A stretch of DNA of 64,000 bases from Paenibacillus radicis (ex Xue et al. 2023) (GTDB lineage: Bacteria; Bacillota; Bacilli; Paenibacillales; NBRC-103111), in assembly GCF_024722015.1 (NCBI RefSeq), contig NZ_JANQBD010000015.1:62001-126000 (forward strand), given 5' to 3'. Within the stretch, counting starts at the first letter, position 1; each line of letters opens with the position of its first letter. The position numbers and the translations under genes are program-made. Below the pieces are notes generated by a model, which was not told the origin of the DNA, did no database searches, and worked only from the letters and a program-made list of their open reading frames with translations. This document shows positions 50,731 through 59,040 of the stretch, one piece after another.

Positions 50731-53047
50731 ACCACTATACCAGCCGCAGAGCGGCGTATTGACCGTCCAATATGCTCCGAATGAGCAATCTATTCTGATT
50801 GAAAATCCGCCGCGGTTTACTTGGATACCCGCTCAATTGGAACATGATCGCTATGTTTTGCAGTATTCACGTTCTTCCCAATTCAATACGGAGGATACAG
50901 TGACGGTTCTCTCGATCGATTATAATTTATATACGCCTGATCATGTATTGGAGCCTGGAGTGTATTATTGGCGTTATGCCCTGCTTCTTGAAAAAGAAGA
51001 AGGAACTGCAGTTCCGGACGAATTAGCTTTTCAAACCGAATGGAGTACGATTCGCAGCTTTACGGTTACTGAAGGTTTACCGGAGACTCCTTTAGCTGGC
51101 AGAGGGGTAAGATATGCGCAAGCAGGCAAGGAGCATCCAAGACTGTGGTTGCAAGCTAGTGAGCTGCCGGATTTTCGCCGCAAAGTCAGAGAGAACCCTG
51201 TATCCGTAGGATGGGAAGCATTCTATGAGCGCTCTGTTAAGCCTTGGATTGAACGTGATCTTATTGCTGAACCACAGCCGTATCCTAACAACAAACGTGT
51301 AGCCAGCTTGTGGCGTCAAATGTATATTGATTGTCAGGAAGCACTTTATGCGGTTCGTCATTTAAGCGTTGCCGGAGTAGTGTTGGAAGATCAGAGCCTT
51401 ATAGATCGCGCCAAAACTTGGCTGCTTCATATTACAAGCTGGGAAGTCAATGGAACGACAAGCCGTGATTACAATGATGAAGCATCCTTTCGGATCACGG
51501 GTGCATTGGCTTGGGGTTACGATTGGCTGTACAACGAGCTGTCGCATGAAGAGCGTGAGCTTGTAAGAGGGAACCTGCTGCTTCGTTCAGAGCAGATTGC
51601 CTTTCATGTTATCGAGCGTAGTAAAATCCATCATGTTCCTTTTGATAGTCATGCCGTACGTTCCTTATCTTCTGTACTAGTACCAGGTTGCATTGCAATG
51701 CTTGGAGAAGAGGAGAAGGCAGAACAATGGCTTAACTATACTTTAGAGTACTATGCTTGCCTCTATTCACCGTGGGGTGGGATTGATGGAGGCTGGGCTG
51801 AAGGGCCGATGTACTGGACTACGGGCATGGCATTTGTAACAGAAGCGATTAATTTGCTTAAAAAATATACCGGGGTTGATTTTTACCAACGTCCGTTTTT
51901 TCAAAAAACAGGTGATTATCCGCTCTATTGCTTCAGTCCCGATACGCTTCGCGCAAGCTTTGGTGATCAATCCACGCTTGGGGATCCTGTCAGCTTGAAA
52001 ACAGGGTTTAATATCCGCCAATTTGCTGGCATTACGGGCAATGGACTGTATCAATGGTATTTCGAGCAAACAAAAGCGATCGATACGGATTCAGAGATGA
52101 AGTTCTACAATTACGGCTGGTGGGATTTCCGATTTGACGAAATGGTTTACCTGAATGATTATCCATCCATTCCTGCTCAACAGCCGAAGGAAATTGAACC
52201 GGTCAAATGGTTCCGTGATATCGGATGGGTAGCCTTTCATGCGAATATGGACCAGCCTGACCAACATATCATGCTTTTGACCAAAAGCAGCCCATATGGT
52301 TCTATTAGTCATAGCCATGGCGACCAGAACGGCTTCCTGCTCCATGCATACGGGGAACCGCTTGCGATTGAAAGCGGCTATTATATCGCTTTTAACAGCA
52401 CGATGCATATGAATTGGCGCCGGCAGACACGTTCAACGAACAACCTGTTAATTGACGGCTTAGGGCAATATGCAGGAACGAATAAAGTACTGAATATGGC
52501 TGCATCCGGCATAGTGGAGGACGTTCAGACCCATCCTGCCTATACTTATTCTCGTTGTAACGCAACAGCGGCTTACAAGGAAAATGTGCCTTATCTGGAG
52601 CGTTATGTACGAGAGCTGTATTTCTTCAACGAGTCTTATATCGTAGTTGTTGATCAAGTGGATTTATCCCAGCCTGGAAAAATCGACTGGTTATTCCACA
52701 CCTTGTATGAGATGAAGCTGGATGGGCAGTCATTTAAGGTAAGAGGACAGAAGGCGGATATGGACGGACATTTTGTATACAGCTCCTCCGGTGATTTGGA
52801 GCTGTCGCAAAGCAGTGAATTTACCGATGTGGATCCTTCGGAAATTGAAGGCTTGGATCGCCAGTGGCATTTGACGGCATCAACGCGCACGGCGCGAAGC
52901 CATCGAATTGCAACTTTACTTGTACCGATTCGTAAGGATGAACCTAAGTATGTTTCGTACTTTATGGACGATCAGGGACATGGTGTGCACCTGTACTTCA
53001 CTGAGGACGGCGTTACGCATAAGATTGAGGTTCCAAAGCCTTACTAG
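50723..53047 (+). CDS. Heparinase II/III-family lyase with DUF4962-type N-terminus
   Basis: The 774-residue protein begins with an Ig-like/DUF4962 part (about 1-135; LIENPPRFTWIPA and YYWRYALL). A toroid follows with HPRLWLQASELPDFR and YPNNKRVASLWRQMYIDCQE. The beta-sandwich has SHSHGDQNGFLLHAYGE near 527-545, the conserved histidine and catalytic region of this fold. The order matches PL15/PL21-type oligouronate or heparin-type lyases. No signal peptide is seen. GGGAGG lies 6 nt before the ATG, inside the preceding gene. Two different lyases suggest two linkages in the substrate. Confidence 0.82.
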   Translation: MSKPLYQPQSGVLTVQYAPNEQSILIENPPRFTWIPAQLEHDRYVLQYSRSSQFNTEDTVTVLSIDYNLYTPDHVLEPGVYYWRYALLLEKEEGTAVPDELAFQTEWSTIRSFTVTEGLPETPLAGRGVRYAQAGKEHPRLWLQASELPDFRRKVRENPVSVGWEAFYERSVKPWIERDLIAEPQPYPNNKRVASLWRQMYIDCQEALYAVRHLSVAGVVLEDQSLIDRAKTWLLHITSWEVNGTTSRDYNDEASFRITGALAWGYDWLYNELSHEERELVRGNLLLRSEQIAFHVIERSKIHHVPFDSHAVRSLSSVLVPGCIAMLGEEEKAEQWLNYTLEYYACLYSPWGGIDGGWAEGPMYWTTGMAFVTEAINLLKKYTGVDFYQRPFFQKTGDYPLYCFSPDTLRASFGDQSTLGDPVSLKTGFNIRQFAGITGNGLYQWYFEQTKAIDTDSEMKFYNYGWWDFRFDEMVYLNDYPSIPAQQPKEIEPVKWFRDIGWVAFHANMDQPDQHIMLLTKSSPYGSISHSHGDQNGFLLHAYGEPLAIESGYYIAFNSTMHMNWRRQTRSTNNLLIDGLGQYAGTNKVLNMAASGIVEDVQTHPAYTYSRCNATAAYKENVPYLERYVRELYFFNESYIVVVDQVDLSQPGKIDWLFHTLYEMKLDGQSFKVRGQKADMDGHFVYSSSGDLELSQSSEFTDVDPSEIEGLDRQWHLTASTRTARSHRIATLLVPIRKDEPKYVSYFMDDQGHGVHLYFTEDGVTHKIEVPKPY

Positions 53048-53078
53048 ATAGTTATAAAAAGGGTACTGAATTGTCGAG

Positions 53079-53121
53079 CAGCTCCAATTGTGCATACTAC
53101 TGCATAATTCGGGGCTGTTTG
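53079..53121 (+). terminator. Terminator of the lyase operon
   Basis: CAGC-CC and TGCA segments pair with TGCA and GGGGCTG in an interrupted hairpin followed by TTTGT. It ends the long carbohydrate operon. Confidence 0.6.
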
Positions 53122-53130
53122 TATATGAAA

Positions 53131-53182
53131 AAAGAGAACCCGCTATCCAACATCTATTACGATGATGGATAGCGGGTTCTTC
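53131..53182 (-). terminator. Terminator of the sulfonate importer operon
   Basis: AGAACCCGCTATCCA pairs with TGGATAGCGGGTTCT around a 19-nt loop. The minus strand ends in TCTTTTTT. Confidence 0.85.
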
Positions 53183-53191
53183 TAACTCAAC

Positions 53192-54253
53192 TTATTTTCC
53201 TGCTTTTACTTCTTCAAGTAAGCTCAGATCCAGAAATTTGCTCAGATCCAATTCTTCTTTTTTGATATCTTTGATATAACCGGCATCGATGGACACTTTT
53301 GCCATTTCCTCAATAGCTGCTTTATTAACATCTGTAGTCAAATTCAGTCGGGAGATAGCCGCTTTGATCAGGTTGATCTCCATACCTTTGCCACTTAGCG
53401 CTTTAAGGCGGTTATTGATTAGCTCATAAGATTTGTCAGGATTCTTCTTGATGAAATCAACAGCGTCTGCGTTGGCTTTAATCGCTTGCTTAACCATATC
53501 GCGGTGTTCTTTCAAAAACTTGTCGCTGGCAGCAAGCAACGTTAGAGGGTAGTCTCCATTGTTGGGTGGAATTTTGTTCCAGTCAACGATGATTTTGCCT
53601 ACTCCTTCTTGCTCCATTTGAGTGCCCCAAGGCTCAGGTACCAATGTAGCTTCAATTTCTTTCTGGCGCATTGCGATTAGTGTATCCGCTGGAGCACGTG
53701 CAATAATTTGAACGCCTGTTTTATCCGTTGTTACATTAAGGTTATTCTCTTTAAGCAATAAACGAAGTGAAATTTCATTGGTGCTACCTTTAGTTGGAAT
53801 GGCAACTGTCTTACCTAACAAATCCTTTGGACTTGAAATGCCCGAGTCCTTGGCAGCTACAAGCACCGCTCCACCGTTATTTGAACCGGAGACGATACGG
53901 AAGTTTTTGCTTTTAAGAAATTGGTTTGTAGCAGGACCTGGACCTGTGTAGCCTAAGTCGATTTGATCTGTAGCAAGTGCTGTCGAGAAGTCGGAACCGT
54001 TATCGAAGGCAGTAACTTCAATTTTGACGTTCTCACCCCAATATTTCTGGAACAAGCCTTGCTCTAAAGCGACATAACCAGGTGCATGAGTGACGTTTTT
54101 AAAAATACCGAGTCTAACCGTAGATGCGGGTGCGGAAGCTTTCGTTCCTCCTGCCGCTCCATCCTTGGCCGGTTCTTCTTTTTTACCGCAAGCGGATAAC
54201 ACCAGCACGGTAACCAACATAATAGCTAAAAGTAAGGACATATTTTTTTTCAT
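53192..54253 (-). CDS. ssuA: Aliphatic sulfonate/taurine-type ABC substrate-binding lipoprotein
   Basis: A lipoprotein signal with L-S-A-C-G (C22) precedes a NMT1/SsuA-type periplasmic-binding fold. Typical features are VRLGIFKNVTHAPGYVALEQGLF, the GYTGPGPATNQF strand and K-D-L-L-G-K-T-V-A-I-P-T-K-G-S-T-N-E. This group binds sulfonates, taurine or nitrate; sulfonate is the likeliest, given the SsuBC-like partners. GGAGAG precedes the ATG. It is the last gene of a three-gene minus-strand operon and has a strong terminator. Confidence 0.8.
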   Translation of the reverse strand: MKKNMSLLLAIMLVTVLVLSACGKKEEPAKDGAAGGTKASAPASTVRLGIFKNVTHAPGYVALEQGLFQKYWGENVKIEVTAFDNGSDFSTALATDQIDLGYTGPGPATNQFLKSKNFRIVSGSNNGGAVLVAAKDSGISSPKDLLGKTVAIPTKGSTNEISLRLLLKENNLNVTTDKTGVQIIARAPADTLIAMRQKEIEATLVPEPWGTQMEQEGVGKIIVDWNKIPPNNGDYPLTLLAASDKFLKEHRDMVKQAIKANADAVDFIKKNPDKSYELINNRLKALSGKGMEINLIKAAISRLNLTTDVNKAAIEEMAKVSIDAGYIKDIKKEELDLSKFLDLSLLEEVKAGK

Positions 54254-54317
54254 TGTATTCTCTCCTTTTTAATATCGCCTGTTCATTTAGCTGGACAGGA
54301 CGCACATTCAGTAATTG

Positions 54318-55082
54318 TTACTTCTTCTGACCGGCTAATCCATACCGTATTAATATGGTATCCTCCAGCCTTTTGAAGCAGAAATGGTCGGAAAGGGTAC
54401 CTAGAGCCGCGATAATAATAACGATACATAACATCAACGCCGTATCGGCGAGATTGCGGCCGTCCTGAAGCAATTGTCCGAGCCCGACACCTTTGGCAAT
54501 CAGCTCACCGGCTACCAGTGCCCGCCATGCAAACGCCCAGGCAACACGGACGCCTGTAATCATATGCGGGAAAGCTGCGGGAACCATAACTTGGTAAAAC
54601 ATTCGGAAGCCGTTTCCGGTGCCCATAGTTTGTGCAGCTTTAATATAGATGGGAGGAATATTCATAATTCCTGTACGGCTGGACATTGCCATGGTCCAGG
54701 TTGCTCCGAGAGTGGTGATGAAAATAACTGAAAAGTCATTCATTCCAAACCATATAATGGCGAATGGGAGCCATGCGATACTTGGAATGGTTTGCAGTGC
54801 AACAACCAAAAAGCCAAGAGTGTCATCAAGCAAACGATATCTTGCAAACAGGAATCCAAGCGTAGTACCGATTAGTATTGATATTACGAATGAGGTTAAC
54901 AAGCGGCGCAAGCTTTCATATGTTGCTTCGAGCAGCCGTCCGTGGACAAGACCATCGTAAAAGGCTTGAAAGGTTTGGACAACGGAAGGAAACTTCCAGC
55001 CCCAATCAAAGATTCTAAATCCCGCCTCCCAAGCTATCAGAAGCAGAACTAGAAAGAGTGTTCTTCTTAATGCTGTACTCAT
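54318..55082 (-). CDS. ssuC: Aliphatic sulfonate-type ABC transporter permease
   Basis: The 254-residue protein has six helices with W-E-A-G-F-R-I-F near the start and the loop IKAAQTMGTGNGFRMFYQVMVPAAFPHMI, the EAA-type contact site for the ATPase. The late G-K-G-V-G-L-G-Q-L-L-Q-D-G motif is typical of SsuC/TauC/NtrB permeases. GGAGG sits 9 nt before the ATG. The gene begins 68 nt inside the ATPase gene, an unusually long overlap. Confidence 0.82.
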   Translation of the reverse strand: MSTALRRTLFLVLLLIAWEAGFRIFDWGWKFPSVVQTFQAFYDGLVHGRLLEATYESLRRLLTSFVISILIGTTLGFLFARYRLLDDTLGFLVVALQTIPSIAWLPFAIIWFGMNDFSVIFITTLGATWTMAMSSRTGIMNIPPIYIKAAQTMGTGNGFRMFYQVMVPAAFPHMITGVRVAWAFAWRALVAGELIAKGVGLGQLLQDGRNLADTALMLCIVIIIAALGTLSDHFCFKRLEDTILIRYGLAGQKK

Positions 55083-55854
55083 CGCCCATTTCCTCCTTTA
55101 CCACTTTTTCCAGCTCATCAGCGAGAGCTTCCATGATGCTGTTTTCCACGTGGTGGAGTATCGGATCGGCCAAATCTCTTGGGCGAGCGGCGCGAACTGA
55201 AAATTCTTTCTTGATCGTACCCGGACGGGTCGACATAACAAGAACACGGTCGGAGAGGATAACGGCTTCACGAATATTATGTGTAATAAACAGTATCGTT
55301 TTTTGTGTGCGCATCCAGATTTCTTCCAGATCTTTGTGCAAAATGAGCCTTGTCTGCTCATCAAGTGCTGCGAACGGTTCATCCATGAGCAATATCTCCG
55401 GGTCCATAGCCAAAGCGCGGGCAATTGCCGCTCTTTGTTTCATCCCGCCCGAAAGCTCGTGTGGATAGCGGTCAGCAAATTTGCTTAAATGAACGGATTT
55501 TATCTGCTCCATTGCGAGCTCTTCACGTTCTTTTTTTGAAACTCCCTTTTGTTTTAAGCCGAAAGCAACATTATCCAATACAGTTAACCAAGGAAATAAG
55601 GCATGTTCCTGAAACACAACAACACGGTCGGGGCCAGGTGTACTGCAGGGTCTACCGTTTACGGTTATAACTCCTTGCTGTGCTTGCTCCAAGCCTGCGA
55701 CCAAATTTAGGAGCGTTGACTTTCCGCATCCCGACGGTCCCAGCAATGAAACGAACTCCCCTTTTTTAATGGAAAGAGATACGTTATCAATAGCAGTAAA
55801 CGTACCGCCAGTACGCTGATGAAAGGTTTTGCTTACATCCTTGATTTCGATCAA
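55015..55854 (-). CDS. ssuB: Aliphatic sulfonate-type ABC transporter ATPase
   Basis: ABC motifs are complete: Walker A GPSGCGKST (residues 39-47), Q-loop FQEHALFPWLTV, signature LSGGMKQR, Walker B LLMDEPFAALD and the H-loop TH. The NitT/TauT-type family marker GRPCSTPGPDR is present. It powers the SsuC permease. The C-terminal about 45 residues extend beyond the core and carry the overlap with the permease start. It is the first gene of the operon, with a 17-nt palindrome about 85 nt upstream. Confidence 0.85.
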   Translation of the reverse strand: MIEIKDVSKTFHQRTGGTFTAIDNVSLSIKKGEFVSLLGPSGCGKSTLLNLVAGLEQAQQGVITVNGRPCSTPGPDRVVVFQEHALFPWLTVLDNVAFGLKQKGVSKKEREELAMEQIKSVHLSKFADRYPHELSGGMKQRAAIARALAMDPEILLMDEPFAALDEQTRLILHKDLEEIWMRTQKTILFITHNIREAVILSDRVLVMSTRPGTIKKEFSVRAARPRDLADPILHHVENSIMEALADELEKVVKEEMGDEYSIKKNTLSSSASDSLGGGI

Positions 55855-55937
55855 ATTGATTCACTCCCCCTAAAGTCCCAACAATGGTACTTTTCTTATG
55901 TAAGATCAAGCAAAATTGTTTTAGAGTTTCTTTCGCC

Positions 55938-55954
55938 ATAAGAAGTTTTCTTAT
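55938..55954. promoter_or_regulatory. Palindrome upstream of the sulfonate operon
   Basis: ATAAGAA-GTT-TTCTTAT is a perfect 7-bp inverted repeat 84 nt upstream of the ATPase gene. It could be an operator of a sulfur-starvation regulator; no known consensus is firmly matched. Confidence 0.35.
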
Positions 55955-56084
55955 ACCAACCTATTTTATCGGAATTAAAGCTTTTGTCAATATAAAATTT
56001 AAAGAGGAAAATTGTCAATACATGGCGAATTATAGGAGGATGGTTTTTTTTTGCAAATTTATTAAGAAAGGGTTTGGATAATTT

Positions 56085-57047
56085 ATGAAGCAATGGAAAC
56101 GTGTGCTTATCGCTGGAACACTGCTAGGCAGCACTTTCACCGCAGGTGTATTTGCAGAAGATGTGCTTCAGCGAGTGGAAGCTTATTTGCGACCCGATTT
56201 CAATATTGTAGTGGATGGAACTCCCGTTAAACTGGATGGCCCAACGCTTATTTACCAGGACGCGAGCTATTTGCCATTAAAAGAATTAGGAAACTTGCTT
56301 GGCGCGAATATCCTTTATAAGGACGTCAATAAAACCATTTATATTAACAGTCGCATTAATCCCGAGCAGGTTGTAGATGAGAAGGATCTTACGACGGATG
56401 AGTTTAAGTTTAAGAACCCTTATTCTATTATGGTCAATTATTTGGGTGCTGAGTATCCGTTGTTACTAACAAATGCAGAAGATAAGAATAATATATCTAA
56501 TCGGCTTCTTTATTACCGTCTGTCGGATTTGAGGAAAATGGGGATCGAAACGGGCGGGATGAAAAAGTCGAAGGAAATGTTGACCGAAGAGTTGTATGTG
56601 ACTGAAACTGAATTAAAGCAATTTGTGAAACAGATGCCGACTCAAACCAGAAGCTCAAGTGCTGATCGGTATGTAGTAGCAGGAGAACTTAATACGAAGA
56701 AGCTCGACGCTCTTCAAAATTACATAAAAACTACAATGAATTCTCAAAACAAAGATAATAAGGACAGGGATAGAGGATTCAAGTATACTTCCAAGCCAAT
56801 TATCGTGGAAAAGACTGAAAACGAAAATGAATATCAGTATATATATTATCAAACCACCTATTTTGACAAATATATAAACAACCGTTATGTTCGAACTAAA
56901 CTGACTTTGACCAAAAGAGAGCTCGATAGCGACGGTTACACAATTAATACTCATGCCATGACAGATTTAAATGAGCAGTTGGATATCAAAGAGAGAAGAA
57001 AGACGGAGGAGGAAGCCAAAAAGGTACTTGACCCTGTAATGCCATAA
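56085..57047 (+). CDS. Secreted stalk-domain protein
   Basis: A signal peptide (KQWKRVLIAGTLLGSTFTAGVFA) is followed by a copper-amine-oxidase N-terminal-like domain (about 35-85; DFNIVVDGTPVKLDGPTLIYQDASYLP...LGANILYKD). A charged helical region to residue 320 without a known fold follows, ending EEEAKKVLDP. It is probably an exported surface or cell-wall-associated protein. A terminator lies just after the gene. The function is unknown. Confidence 0.75.
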   Translation: MKQWKRVLIAGTLLGSTFTAGVFAEDVLQRVEAYLRPDFNIVVDGTPVKLDGPTLIYQDASYLPLKELGNLLGANILYKDVNKTIYINSRINPEQVVDEKDLTTDEFKFKNPYSIMVNYLGAEYPLLLTNAEDKNNISNRLLYYRLSDLRKMGIETGGMKKSKEMLTEELYVTETELKQFVKQMPTQTRSSSADRYVVAGELNTKKLDALQNYIKTTMNSQNKDNKDRDRGFKYTSKPIIVEKTENENEYQYIYYQTTYFDKYINNRYVRTKLTLTKRELDSDGYTINTHAMTDLNEQLDIKERRKTEEEAKKVLDPVMP

Positions 57048-57068
57048 AGCTCAATGTTGTGATAATAT

Positions 57069-57102
57069 AGACCGATCCCCATAGAGGGAGCCGGTCTTTT
57101 TG
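57069..57102 (+). terminator. Rho-independent terminator
   Basis: AGACCG and CCC pair with GGG and CGGTCT, with a short loop, followed by TTTTT. It ends the stalk-protein gene. Confidence 0.75.
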
Positions 57103-57289
57103 GAGTAAGTCATGAATTGTACACCTTGGTTTTGTCCTGTTCAAAAAATGGTTAAAATAAAAAAGTAAAAAGGTCAATAAACCAAGTTGCTAAATCATAT
57201 GATTCATAATAAGATAGAAGTAAGTAACTGAATTATCTGAAAATTCTATCAAAATATGTATGGAGTGCCATTTTTGGGAGGGGATTGCC

Positions 57290-57886
57290 GTGAGTAAGAG
57301 TCATGAAGTGGAATATTGCAACCTTGAGTTACGATTTGACCGTCGGCTAATCCGTAATTTCATCAAAGCGTTAATTCAGGAGGGCTATTCTTTATATTGG
57401 AATGAAAGCGAGCAGCAATTCATTGTTTCAATCCGAACTGGAAGGAAGCTGGTGAAGCTTAAGTTTCAACGCATTGGGGAACGTTACAAAATTGTTGGCA
57501 ATTATTCCTTTAAAGATGAGAAGCTGGCGGAATTGATGGAAAAAATGATTGGAGATACTCGAGGTCACGCTGTTGTGAAACGATTTAAGGACCGACAAAT
57601 ATTGATTGAAAATATTATGTTTGGGGAAATTATCCGCATGGTTGAAATTTCTGGAGTCGAACATAAAGTATTATTTCAGAAGGAGCCGGTTGTTACGGTA
57701 GAGGAAATGATGCAAGCGTTCAAATCCAAGCGTCCTGACGAACGTATTCCCGTGCTTCGGTTGGAGCTTGACTATGAATTAGCCACACTTCATGATGCCA
57801 TTCAGTCCAAAGACAATGAAGCAATCAGATCGAGTAAAGAAAGGTTGTTGGAATTAAGGCATGAGATGCTGCTGCTGGAAATGTAG
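57290..57886 (+). CDS. Hypothetical protein with IDEAL-like C-terminus
   Basis: GTG at 57290 follows GGGAGGGG by 6 nt. The 198-residue protein has a strand-rich N-terminal part (YCNLELRFDRRLIRNFIKALI...) and a last segment LRLELDYELATLHDAIQSKD followed by AIRSSKERLLELRHEML, which resembles the small IDEAL domain of Bacilli. It is a cytoplasmic protein, possibly regulatory. A perfect terminator follows and separates it from the LacI operon. Confidence 0.55.
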   Translation: MSKSHEVEYCNLELRFDRRLIRNFIKALIQEGYSLYWNESEQQFIVSIRTGRKLVKLKFQRIGERYKIVGNYSFKDEKLAELMEKMIGDTRGHAVVKRFKDRQILIENIMFGEIIRMVEISGVEHKVLFQKEPVVTVEEMMQAFKSKRPDERIPVLRLELDYELATLHDAIQSKDNEAIRSSKERLLELRHEMLLLEM

Positions 57887-57901
57887 ATTAGATGATTGAC
57901 G

Positions 57902-57930
57902 AGGTCTGTGTAGATGCACAGACCTTTTTT
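57902..57930 (+). terminator. Rho-independent terminator
   Basis: AGGTCTGTG pairs perfectly with CACAGACCT around a 6-nt loop, followed by TTTTTT. Confidence 0.88.
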
Positions 57931-58027
57931 ATGATAAAATACAGCAAAACAAGTGCATACTGCGCAAAAAATGATCGTTGTTAACGTGTGCAGCTGTATG
58001 ATATTATAAAACCTGAGGTGGTAAGAG

Positions 58028-59038
58028 TTGACTGTTACAATAAAGGATATTGCCAAGCTGGCCAACGTGTCTCATACAACTGTCTCCAGGGCATTGAATG
58101 ATAGCCCTCTTATAAATCAAGAGACGAAGGAAAGAATTAGACAGCTTGCCATCGGTCTAAATTATACACCCAATTATAATGCAAAAAGTCTTGTATTGGA
58201 TAGATCGTACAACTTAGGACTTTTTTTTTCAACTCTCCATACGGGCACCTCGGCAGGCTTTCTTTATGAGGCTGTCAAGGGTGTAAATGATGTCATTAAA
58301 GATCAGTTTAATTTGATAGTACGCGGGATTGATGATTACACAAGTTTTCAGAAAGTAAATCGAAAAAGCTATGATGGTATCATTGTTATGAGTCAGAGCT
58401 CAAGTGATCAATCTTTTATCGAATATGCAGCGGAAAAGGAAATTCCTTTGGTTGTACTAAATCGGGAGATTGACAATGTTCAGGTTATGAATCTGATTCC
58501 TGATGATCAGGGCGGTGCTTACCGAATCGTCGAATATTTAATTCGCCAAGGTCACAGAGATATTGCTATTATAGAAGGGAAACAAAATTTCAAATCTACA
58601 CAATCTCGTCTGGATGGTTATCTTGAAGCTATGAATCATAACCAGGTTCCTTTACGTGAAGATTATCAGGTGCATGGCAATTATGATTTGGAAAGCGGCT
58701 ATACGGCTATGAATCGTCTGTTGAAGCTGGAGGCTAGGCCTACAGCGGTTTTTTGCTGCAATGACGACATGGCGCTAGGTGCTATTAAGGCAATTACGGA
58801 GAAGCAGCTTACTGTTCCAGGTGATATCTCGGTTGTAGGCTTCGATGATCATATTTTTTCCGGATTTATGTCTCCAGCCTTGACAACCGTTCGCAGACCC
58901 ATCGAACAGATCAGCAGGGAAGGAGCAGCCAAGCTGCTGACCTTCATTGACACCAAGCAGATCGAGAAAGACAAGATTCTATTCCATACGGAGCTTGTGA
59001 TTAGAGATTCCGTTAAATCGATTACAGGAGGCGCATGA
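58028..59038 (+). CDS. LacI-family regulator of the sugar-acid operon
   Basis: The N-terminal helix-turn-helix (VTIKDIAKLANVSHTTVSRAL) and hinge (NYTPNYNAKSL) are standard LacI features. A periplasmic-binding-like domain follows, with VVGFDDHIFSGFMSPALTTVR near the end. The protein is 336 residues, the usual length. The start is TTG at 58028 with GAGGTGG 6 nt upstream. It leads the operon and probably senses gluconate, mannonate or a phosphate of these. The next gene's ribosome site lies in its last codons. Confidence 0.88.
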   Translation: MTVTIKDIAKLANVSHTTVSRALNDSPLINQETKERIRQLAIGLNYTPNYNAKSLVLDRSYNLGLFFSTLHTGTSAGFLYEAVKGVNDVIKDQFNLIVRGIDDYTSFQKVNRKSYDGIIVMSQSSSDQSFIEYAAEKEIPLVVLNREIDNVQVMNLIPDDQGGAYRIVEYLIRQGHRDIAIIEGKQNFKSTQSRLDGYLEAMNHNQVPLREDYQVHGNYDLESGYTAMNRLLKLEARPTAVFCCNDDMALGAIKAITEKQLTVPGDISVVGFDDHIFSGFMSPALTTVRRPIEQISREGAAKLLTFIDTKQIEKDKILFHTELVIRDSVKSITGGA

Positions 59039-59040
59039 TT

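Noticed and set aside
57950..58020. LacI-type operator before the LacI gene
   Set aside because: TTAACGTG and TGCATAC elements are present but no symmetric palindrome of operator form could be drawn.
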